Assembly: GCA_028818995.1 (NCBI GenBank) | Contig: JAPPMR010000276.1 | Span: 1 to 7,053 of the forward strand | DNA length: 7,053 nt | Direction of reading: 5' to 3' | DNA from: Candidatus Poribacteria bacterium | Lineage (GTDB): Bacteria; Poribacteria; WGA-4E; WGA-3G | In this document: positions 1 to 5,641 of the stretch, in pieces | How the letters are laid out: each line of letters opens with the position of its first letter | How positions within the stretch are numbered: the stretch's first letter is position 1 | Made by a program: the position numbers and the translations under genes | The notes under the pieces: generated by a model | Databases searched by the model: none | Told to the model about the DNA's origin: nothing | Seen by the model: the letters and a program-made list of their open reading frames with translations, nothing else

Positions 1-873
1 TCACAGCAGCGTGCATTCGGATATACGAATGCAGGTGTCGTCATCGGCAAAGCGGGAGATTGTGACGAATTTGAGATTGGTGACAGAGTAGCAGGCATGG
101 GAGGTGGCTATGCGTTACACGCCACGGACGCTTGTGTGCCGCATAACTTATGCGCGAAGATTCCTGATAACGTCAAGTATGAGGAAGCAGCGTCTATCCA
201 CCTCGCAGCAACGGCACTGCATGCTGTGCAGCGCGGGCGTATCCGCATCGGTGAAAACATTGTCATTGCTGGACTGGGTATACTTGGGCAATTTGCGAGC
301 CAGATTGCGAAAACTGCTGGTGCGTATGTTATCGGTTTGGACAAACTACCGTTGCGGTTAGGGATTGCTGAAAACGCAGGGATAGATCATGCAATAAATA
401 TCTCTGAAACGGATCCGATTCCGATTGCGGAGGAATTTACACGGGGATATGGCATGGATTGTGGGATAATCGCTTTCGGTGGGGATGCAACGAGTGCATT
501 TCAACAAATTCGCGCGATGCTGAAAACAGCACCGGATACGCACAAGATGGGACGGATTGTGATTGTCGGAGGGGCAAGCATCACACACGGGTTTGCGGCG
601 GGACTCGGGAACGTTGATGTTATTAGTGCAGCACGCACAGGACCCGGCTACCACGATGAAGATTATGAACACGGCGCGGATTATCCGCCAGTGTTTGTGC
701 CGTGGCCAACACAACGTAACTTGGAATTATCGCTGAGGCTAATGTCTGAGGGCAAAATCAATGTTCAAGCGGTAATCACAGACATTGTGCCAATTGACCA
801 AGCCGCTAAGGCATGTGAAAAATTGATACAAACCCCAAATGAGGCGTTAGGTGTAGTCTTCTCAATGCAATAA
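1..873 (+). CDS. Medium-chain dehydrogenase/reductase (zinc-type alcohol dehydrogenase-like), 5' end missing
   Basis: The reading frame is open from the first base to the TAA at 871-873, so this is the last 290 residues of a gene that starts upstream; the ATG at 97 is internal. The sequence shows the end of the GroES-like domain (GDRVAGMGGGYALHA, then VPHNLCAKIPD), then a Rossmann fold with GLGILG encoded at 271-288 and an Asp at the end of the second strand (YVIGLD), which in this family favours NAD(H) over NADP(H). The expected role is NAD-dependent oxidation or reduction of an alcohol or sugar-type substrate in the cytoplasm; the substrate cannot be told. Where classical members have GHExxG, this one has GYTNAG (bases 19-36), so the catalytic-zinc His is replaced by Tyr. 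The wording recalls the MDR half of bi-domain (MDR plus Gfo/Idh/MocA) oxidoreductases, but no second domain follows. It is probably cotranscribed with the next gene, 19 bases downstream. Family is sure; function is open. Confidence 0.88.
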   Translation, partial: SQQRAFGYTNAGVVIGKAGDCDEFEIGDRVAGMGGGYALHATDACVPHNLCAKIPDNVKYEEAASIHLAATALHAVQRGRIRIGENIVIAGLGILGQFASQIAKTAGAYVIGLDKLPLRLGIAENAGIDHAINISETDPIPIAEEFTRGYGMDCGIIAFGGDATSAFQQIRAMLKTAPDTHKMGRIVIVGGASITHGFAAGLGNVDVISAARTGPGYHDEDYEHGADYPPVFVPWPTQRNLELSLRLMSEGKINVQAVITDIVPIDQAAKACEKLIQTPNEALGVVFSMQ

Positions 874-892
874 ACTGACTTAGGATAAACAG

Positions 893-2104
893 ATGGAAAT
901 TAGAGCCGCACAAGAATCAGAATTAGAACAGGTCGTTGAACTCAACTGCATAGCGTTTAATCCAGGTCAGCATGAACGCTATTGGCAGTATGTCCGAGGT
1001 GATAGTAGTTATAGACTTTCACAAACCCGAGTCGTTGTTGTGAATGATCGGGTTGTTTCAACTTTGCGCGTCTGGGAACGCAGAATAAGAATTGGGGCAT
1101 CTCTTGTCACAATGGGAGGTATCGGAGGCGTCTGCACGGATCCAAAATATCGTGGGGTTGGCTATGCGTCTGCGCTTATGCAGGACACAATCGGCTATCT
1201 ACAGACGATAGGATGTGACCTCGGTGTACTATTTACCATCATACCGGAAGAATTTTACCAAAGACTCGGGTGGACCTCCTTACCGCTTCACGGTTTCAAG
1301 ACAAAGTTTAACCCTGAAATGAAGGTTGAAAAACCATCGGACTGGCAGATTAGGACTTTTAACTTAGAAATGGATTTAGACGCTGTAGCATCAATATATG
1401 ATGCCGCTAACGCACAACAGAGTGGCACGATTTCTCGGACACGTGCGTATTGGGATATGGAACCTTCGCGTATACGTGGCATCCTGCCGACTGTTATCGC
1501 ACATCAAAATGGCAACATCGGTGGCTATCTCAATTATGAAATAGATGGTGGGTGTGCGACGGTGCGCGAAATAGGATGTCTACCTGATAATCCAGATATT
1601 TTGGACGCGCTCTTATTCCACTTATTGCAAGCGTGTGCAGCTGATAAAGTTGAAGAGATAGAAGGTATATTCTCACCACAACATCCATTTGTAGAGCGGT
1701 TAAAAACAGTTCGCAACAGTAATTTAAACTCAATCACAGATACTGCAATGATGCTCTATGCTGTCGATTTACCTGTGCTTTTGCGGCGTTTCGTGGTGGA
1801 GTGGGAATCACAGATTGCTGCTTCGGAGGAATCATTTCCATCACTTGCTGTAAAATTTCCCGTTGTCAATGACCAACAAGCAATGTTGCGTTACGATGGG
1901 AATAACACGATTCAGATTGTTGATGACGCATCAGATGCAGTTAGCTTGGAAATGAGTGAAGCAGATTTTTGGCAACTGCTGTTTGGTGAAATAGGGTGGG
2001 AGCAGGTGAATTTGGATGGTTCAGTGTCTCCAGAGGTGTCTGCTTTTTTAGGAACACTGTTTCCAGAACGAGATGTGATTTTTTGGTATCCTGATCGGTA
2101 TTAA
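893..2104 (+). CDS. Eis-like GNAT family N-acetyltransferase with SCP2-like C-terminus
   Basis: A 403-residue protein predicted to transfer an acetyl group from acetyl-CoA to an amine; the acceptor is unknown. The N-terminal GNAT domain (about 1-140) has the acetyl-CoA P-loop signature RGVGYA at residues 87-92 (bases 1151-1168), preceded by the strand MGGIGGVCTDPKY and followed by FYQRLGW (121-127), a usual GNAT ending. A second, degenerate GNAT-like segment fills about 150-290. A C-terminal part (about 292-403) begins LPVLLRRF and ends LFPERDVIFWYPDRY, the pattern of the sterol-carrier-protein-2-like domain of Eis-type acetyltransferases, whose C-terminal carboxylate takes part in catalysis in the mycobacterial enzyme. 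Length matches the Eis family at about 400. The ATG is chosen because AGGA at 882-885 stands 7 bases before it. It lies 19 bases after the dehydrogenase and 13 bases before the methyltransferase start. No signal peptide or membrane segment is seen, so it should be cytoplasmic. GNAT fold is sure; the Eis-like three-part layout is likely. Confidence 0.85.
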   Translation: MEIRAAQESELEQVVELNCIAFNPGQHERYWQYVRGDSSYRLSQTRVVVVNDRVVSTLRVWERRIRIGASLVTMGGIGGVCTDPKYRGVGYASALMQDTIGYLQTIGCDLGVLFTIIPEEFYQRLGWTSLPLHGFKTKFNPEMKVEKPSDWQIRTFNLEMDLDAVASIYDAANAQQSGTISRTRAYWDMEPSRIRGILPTVIAHQNGNIGGYLNYEIDGGCATVREIGCLPDNPDILDALLFHLLQACAADKVEEIEGIFSPQHPFVERLKTVRNSNLNSITDTAMMLYAVDLPVLLRRFVVEWESQIAASEESFPSLAVKFPVVNDQQAMLRYDGNNTIQIVDDASDAVSLEMSEADFWQLLFGEIGWEQVNLDGSVSPEVSAFLGTLFPERDVIFWYPDRY

Positions 2105-2109
2105 GGTGG
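2103..2109 (+). promoter_or_regulatory. Shine-Dalgarno site selecting the methyltransferase ATG at 2118
   Basis: AAGGTGG differs from the consensus AAGGAGG at one base and ends 8 bases before the ATG at 2118. It overlaps the TAA stop of the acetyltransferase (2102-2104), which suggests translational coupling. A GTG at 2106 in the same frame would add four residues, but it lies inside this site and has no ribosome-binding sequence of its own. Confidence 0.6.
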
Positions 2110-2117
2110 AAGAAAAG

Positions 2118-3035
2118 ATGAGTAAAACTAACTCAGAATCTCAAAAACAAGGCACACAGACAAGCGCGTTCGGAACACCCGGAAGAATCAATCACGACTC
2201 CAGTGAATTTTATAAAGGAAAACTCTATGCAGACCAGGAACCTCCAGAACCAGAAACATGGATAGAAAACGAGATTTCTTCTAAAAACCTCGACCAACTC
2301 TATTGTGCCTCCAGTGAACAGATGTCCGAAATTCCAGATTCCAGCATTCATCTAATGGTTACATCACCACCCTACAACGCGAAAAAGGAATACGACGATG
2401 ATCTGTCGTTAGATGAATATAGAGAACTTCTCTGTGCCGTGTTTACCGAAACCTACAAAAAATTGGTAACTGGAGGGCGGGCGTGTATAAATATCGCCAA
2501 TTTAGGACGGAAACCGTATATCCCATTGCATAGTTGCATCATAGAGGATATGTTGGATATAGGCTACTATATGCGTGGCGAAATTATCTGGGACAAAGCC
2601 GCGAGCGCGGGAAGTTCTACGGCATGGGGGAGTTGGTTATCTGCAGCGAATCCTGTCTTGAGAGATGTTCACGAATATATCCTCATTTTCTCCAAAGATT
2701 CCTTTTCTCGGCAACGTAATGACAAAGAAAATTCTATCTGTAAAGAGGATTTCTTAGAGTGGACAAAAAGCGTCTGGACGTTTCCTTCTGTTTCAGCCAA
2801 ACGCATCGGTCATCCTGCACCATTTCCTGAAGAGTTACCACACAGATTAATTCAACTTTACACATTCGTCGGGGATGTGGTATTAGACCCGTTTTGTGGG
2901 AGCGGAACAACTTGTTTGAGCGCTGTGAAGGCAGGTCGGCATTATGTCGGTTACGATATTGAAGAGGAATATATAAAATTGGCAAACGAGCGAATCAAAC
3001 ATTGTACTGATCAACTTCGTTTGCCAACAGATTGA
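2118..3035 (+). CDS. Solitary beta-class DNA amino-methyltransferase (N4-cytosine or N6-adenine)
   Basis: A 305-residue S-adenosylmethionine-dependent DNA methyltransferase of the N6_N4_Mtase family. Catalytic motif IV is TSPPY at residues 82-86 (bases 2361-2375); the SAM-binding motif I is DPFCGSGTT at 257-265 (bases 2886-2912), followed by GRHYVGYDIEEEYI. Motif IV before motif I defines the beta class, and SPPY is more common in N4-cytosine than in N6-adenine enzymes. HPAPFPEELPHRL (from residue 232) is the usual segment just before motif I. The N-terminus holds a HDSSEFYKGKLY segment (26-37) seen in this family. The span between IV and I, which often carries target recognition, gives no readable specificity. 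No endonuclease, vsr-like or specificity gene is visible, so it may be an orphan modifier that affects gene expression, or half of a restriction system whose partner lies elsewhere. It is probably translated with the upstream acetyltransferase. An alternative GTG start at 2106 gives 309 residues. Confidence 0.9.
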   Translation: MSKTNSESQKQGTQTSAFGTPGRINHDSSEFYKGKLYADQEPPEPETWIENEISSKNLDQLYCASSEQMSEIPDSSIHLMVTSPPYNAKKEYDDDLSLDEYRELLCAVFTETYKKLVTGGRACINIANLGRKPYIPLHSCIIEDMLDIGYYMRGEIIWDKAASAGSSTAWGSWLSAANPVLRDVHEYILIFSKDSFSRQRNDKENSICKEDFLEWTKSVWTFPSVSAKRIGHPAPFPEELPHRLIQLYTFVGDVVLDPFCGSGTTCLSAVKAGRHYVGYDIEEEYIKLANERIKHCTDQLRLPTD

Positions 3036-3056
3036 GTTATCGCGGAATTCATTGGA

Positions 3057-3101
3057 CACCCTGCACCAGCGAGGTTAAGAAACCTCGCCTACCCAGGGGT
3101 G
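3057..3101. repeat. Two-tier GC-rich stem-loop (REP-like palindrome)
   Basis: Inner stem: GCGAGGTT (3069-3076) pairs perfectly with AACCTCGC (3081-3088) around an AAGA loop. Outer stem: CACCCTG (3057-3063) pairs with CAGGGGTG (3094-3101) with one bulged G. Five unpaired bases on each side separate the two stems. It starts 22 bases after the methyltransferase stop. No T-run follows on either strand, so it is not a standard Rho-independent terminator, though it could protect the 3' end of the mRNA or be a dispersed palindromic repeat. Confidence 0.6.
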
Positions 3102-3112
3102 AAAGTGTCTGT

Positions 3113-3256
3113 TTAATTATAGTGAATTCTACAATTAACTGGACATCTGAGCTGTAGGAGGGAACTCCGATTCCCGACTACCAATGGTTTCGTCGCGATT
3201 CGGAGATCGCTCCTACAGAATATATGTGAACTTATTACATAATTTACTATAATAAA
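3113..3256. repeat. Candidate miniature inverted-repeat element between the convergent genes
   Basis: The 144-base segment is bounded by TTAATTATAGTGAATT (3113-3128) and the reverse complement of TTTATTATAGTAAATT (3241-3256), which match at 14 of 16 positions. Between them lies the long hairpin at 3152-3218. The left end is also a local palindrome: TTAATTATAG (3113-3122) against CTACAATTAA (3129-3138), 9 of 10 pairs. No open reading frame lies inside. No clear target-site duplication is seen, and the ends are AT-rich, so part of the match could be chance. A non-autonomous mobile element or REP/BIME-type repeat is the inference. Confidence 0.45.
3152..3218. repeat. Long inverted repeat, 26-base arms with 15-base loop
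   Basis: The left arm at 3152-3177 (CTGTAGGAG...CCCGA) and the right arm at 3193-3218 (TCGCGATT...CCTACAG) are reverse complements at 22 of 26 positions, with the outer nine pairs perfect (CTGTAGGAG/CTCCTACAG). The loop is 3178-3192. The four mismatches are spread through the arms rather than clustered. It resembles the GGAGCGATCTCCGAATCGCG-type palindromes I associate with poribacterial genomes, which is a memory and was not searched. No T-run follows on either strand. Confidence 0.7.
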
Positions 3257-3260
3257 TTCA
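3227..3260 (-). terminator. AT-rich hairpin just after the glycosidase stop; weak terminator candidate
   Basis: Arms 3227-3237 (TGAACTTATTA) and 3250-3260 (TAATAAATTCA) pair at 10 of 11 positions. In the minus-strand transcript the odd position becomes a G-U wobble, so all 11 can pair, with a 12-base loop. The hairpin begins 11 bases after the TAG of the GH95 gene (3272-3274). The stem is AT-rich and no uracil run follows, so it is at best a poor intrinsic terminator. It overlaps the right end of the candidate miniature element. Confidence 0.3.
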
Positions 3261-3271
3261 CCAAAGTAACA

Positions 3272-5572
3272 CTATGGTGAGATTGTATACGTTTTGCCTG
3301 CTTTCGTGTGAAAGTTAACAACATCCTTTGACTGAGAGTACTTAACTCCTTGACCATCACATGTCACAGAGACAGTACCGGGTGTCCTTACCCAACAGTC
3401 ATTCCCAAGAGTTGATAACAATTGCGCTTGGGTGAGTTTTCCATTTTCCCATGCCATATCCACTTCAAATCCGCCGCGGGCGCGTAAACCTTTGACGTAT
3501 CCTGTACTCCATGCCTTCGGAAGTGCAGGTAGTAGGTTAACCTCACCAGCATGGCTCTGCAACAACATTTCAGCAATACCGGCAGTTCCGCCAAAATTGC
3601 CATCAATCTGGAATGGTGGATGCGTATCAAACAGGTTTGTCAAGGTACACCTCGTGAGAAGTGCTTGGAGATGGTCATAAGCCGCCTCAGCCTCTTCAAA
3701 CCTTGCAAAGAAGTTGATGAGCCAAGCGCGACTCCACCCCGTCTGTCCGCCGCCGTGTTGCAACCGATATTCTAACGATTTCTTTGCTGCTGCTGCCAAC
3801 TCTGGTGTGCCGCGCAGCGTTATCTGACAACTCGGATGTAGACCATACATGTGGGACATGTGTCGGTGTCCAGGTTCCGGTTCGTCATAATCGAATACCC
3901 ACTCCTGTAAACGTCCTGTCTTTTCACTAATCTGAAGAGGCGCGAGCCGTTCAAGGGCAGAGACCAACTCTGCACGGAAATCCACATCGCCACCGAGAAC
4001 ATCAATACAAGCGATGCAGTTTGTGAAGAGCTCATGGATAATCTCCAAGTCCATCGTTGCAGCATAGGTGAAAAGGGAACGTTCACCATCGGGTTTAAAG
4101 AAACTGTTTTCGGGTGAGTGCGACGGATTCGTGACCAGTTTACCTGCAACGGGTGTCCCTTCAGGTGCTTCAACGAGGAAATCAAGTACAAAACGGGCAG
4201 CACTTTTCATCAACGGGTATGCCTGTTTCTTAAGGAATTCTACATCCCCTCCAAAAAGGTAATGCTCCCACACATGCTCACACAACCATGCAGCACCCAT
4301 CGGTGAAATACCCCATATTCCATCAGCAGGCGTTGTAAATCCCCATACATCAGAGAGATGATGGACAACCCACCCCTCAGCACCGTAGTGGCGTTTCGCA
4401 GTCTGATTGCCCGGTTCAACGAGTGTTTCCATGTAGTCAAATAGCGGTTTGTGACACTCAGCAAGGTTGCAGACTTCAGGCACCCAATAGTTCATCTGAA
4501 GGTTGATGTTCGTGTGGAAATCGCTGTTCCAAGGTGCTTTCATGTGCTCGTTCCAAATCCCTTGCAGGTTTGCAGGGAGGCACCCCGGTCGCGAACTTCC
4601 CATCAGTAGATAGCGTCCATATTGGAAGTAAAGTGCAACGAGTCCTGGGTCAGATGCTCCTTCCTTCACTGCTGCTAAACGTTCATCAGTTGGCAGATTT
4701 TCTGCAACAGTAGAACCGAGATTCAGGTCTACTCTTCGGAAAAGGGGTTGATGTTCTGCAATGTGGTCTGCCCGAATTGCTTCATAAGATTTTGTTTCAA
4801 CAGCAGCAAGATAATTCTCACAAAGTTCATGCGGGTCACCGCTTGCATCTTTTTGATTTATGTAGCTTGTCGCACCAGCGAGTAGAAGGGTAACAGCACT
4901 CGCATCTTTGACAGAGATTCGGTCATCTTCCGACTGAACTTGCCCATCCTCAACGTGCAATTGTAAATACGCTGAAAACCGAACAATACCATCGCTACAC
5001 TTTCCGCTGAGTCTAAGGGTATTGTCTGAGATAGCTTCAACAGTAGCATCCTGTTCTCGCGTCATCGTCGCATCAAAAGTTATATTCTCTGATGGATCGG
5101 ATTCAATCCGGATAGCAATGATGTTATCTACTGCCGTAGCGAAAACCTCTCTATTGAAATTGACACTACCACAGCGATAGGTTGTTTTCGCGATGCCTGT
5201 GTCCAAGTCAAGTTCTCGCCGATAGTCTGTAACCTCATCATGCGGAAATTCTAAGATGAGATCGCCTAAAGATTGATATGACTTAATTCGATGTGGCACG
5301 CCCAACATCGTTTCGCCTGCAAGTTTTGTCGCTTCGTCGTTTTTATCTTCAAAAAGCAGTTGCTGCACTTTCGGGAGTGCTTCCAAAGCCTTTGGGTTGT
5401 TAGTATCTTGAGGAGCACCCTCCCAAAGCGTATCTTCGTTAAGTTGAATGCGTTCCCGTTGGACACCGCCGAACACCATCGCACCGAGCCGTCCGTTTCC
5501 GATGGGAAGTGCGTCTGTCCACTGTTCGGCAGGTTTGTTATACCATAAAACATAGTTATTTGTATTTTTCAT
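3272..5572 (-). CDS. Glycoside hydrolase family 95 protein (alpha-L-fucosidase type)
   Basis: A 766-residue GH95 enzyme, expected to remove terminal alpha-linked L-fucose (some family members prefer L-galactose) by an inverting mechanism. Family landmarks run in order: WYNKPAEQW and [12 protein letters not shown] near the start, LNEDTLWEG (44-52), [11 protein letters not shown] (353-363), LQEW (555-558), [13 protein letters not shown] (568-580), GWSRAW (612-617) and QIDGNFGG (655-662). By alignment from memory with the Bifidobacterium AfcA enzyme, Asn355 and Asn357 (codons 4508-4510, 4502-4504), the general acid Glu557 (3902-3904) and the water-activating Asp657 (3602-3604) are all present, so it should be active. 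The layout is an N-terminal beta-sandwich, an (alpha/alpha)6 catalytic barrel and a short C-terminal beta region; length is normal. No signal peptide, lipobox or carbohydrate-binding module is seen, so it probably works inside the cell on imported oligosaccharides. The third ATG is chosen because GAGAGA lies 6 bases before it; an upstream in-frame ATG at 5588-5590 lacks such a site. It follows the SUMF1-type gene by 69 bases. Confidence 0.93.
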   Translation of the reverse strand: MKNTNNYVLWYNKPAEQWTDALPIGNGRLGAMVFGGVQRERIQLNEDTLWEGAPQDTNNPKALEALPKVQQLLFEDKNDEATKLAGETMLGVPHRIKSYQSLGDLILEFPHDEVTDYRRELDLDTGIAKTTYRCGSVNFNREVFATAVDNIIAIRIESDPSENITFDATMTREQDATVEAISDNTLRLSGKCSDGIVRFSAYLQLHVEDGQVQSEDDRISVKDASAVTLLLAGATSYINQKDASGDPHELCENYLAAVETKSYEAIRADHIAEHQPLFRRVDLNLGSTVAENLPTDERLAAVKEGASDPGLVALYFQYGRYLLMGSSRPGCLPANLQGIWNEHMKAPWNSDFHTNINLQMNYWVPEVCNLAECHKPLFDYMETLVEPGNQTAKRHYGAEGWVVHHLSDVWGFTTPADGIWGISPMGAAWLCEHVWEHYLFGGDVEFLKKQAYPLMKSAARFVLDFLVEAPEGTPVAGKLVTNPSHSPENSFFKPDGERSLFTYAATMDLEIIHELFTNCIACIDVLGGDVDFRAELVSALERLAPLQISEKTGRLQEWVFDYDEPEPGHRHMSHMYGLHPSCQITLRGTPELAAAAKKSLEYRLQHGGGQTGWSRAWLINFFARFEEAEAAYDHLQALLTRCTLTNLFDTHPPFQIDGNFGGTAGIAEMLLQSHAGEVNLLPALPKAWSTGYVKGLRARGGFEVDMAWENGKLTQAQLLSTLGNDCWVRTPGTVSVTCDGQGVKYSQSKDVVNFHTKAGKTYTISP

Positions 5573-5578
5573 AATCAT

Positions 5579-5584
5579 TCTCTC
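5579..5584 (-). promoter_or_regulatory. Shine-Dalgarno site selecting the GH95 ATG at 5572
   Basis: Read on the minus strand, GAGAGA ends 6 bases before the ATG at 5570-5572. Two other in-frame ATGs precede that codon. The one at 5576-5578 would have this site directly against it with no spacing, and the one at 5588-5590 is preceded only by an AT-rich stretch. The third ATG is therefore the best start. Confidence 0.5.
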
Positions 5585-5594
5585 TATCATAAAA

Positions 5595-5625
5595 ATTATC
5601 TAAATCAATCCGCTTTAAGGATCAA
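5595..5625 (-). promoter_or_regulatory. Possible sigma-70-like promoter for the GH95 gene
   Basis: On the minus strand TTGATC (5620-5625, four of six to TTGACA) is followed after 19 bases by GATAAT (5595-5600, five of six to TATAAT). Transcription would begin about 15 bases before the chosen GH95 start. The spacing is longer than ideal, the region is AT-rich, and the promoter rules of this lineage are unknown to me. It would let GH95 be expressed apart from the SUMF1-type gene upstream. Confidence 0.25.
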
Positions 5626-5641
5626 TACGTGTTATAAAAAA

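Noticed and set aside
358..714. Minus-strand open frame of 118 codons opposite the dehydrogenase, rich in cysteine
   Set aside because: It lies wholly inside a well-supported plus-strand gene with conserved family motifs, has no ribosome-binding site and no recognisable domain.
2106..2117. GTG start for the methyltransferase at 2106
   Set aside because: The GTG lies inside the Shine-Dalgarno-like AAGGTGG that serves the ATG at 2118, and it has no site of its own.
3057..3218. Standard Rho-independent terminators for the convergent genes
   Set aside because: The strong stems have no following T-run on either strand, so termination cannot be claimed from the sequence.
3036..3271. CRISPR array or tandem repeat in the spacer
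   Set aside because: The repeats are inverted rather than direct, differ from each other, and are not regularly spaced.
3820..4203. Minus-strand open frame of 127 codons inside the GH95 gene in another frame
   Set aside because: The GH95 frame runs through it with catalytic motifs (LQEW, GHRHMSH), so this is an out-of-frame shadow.
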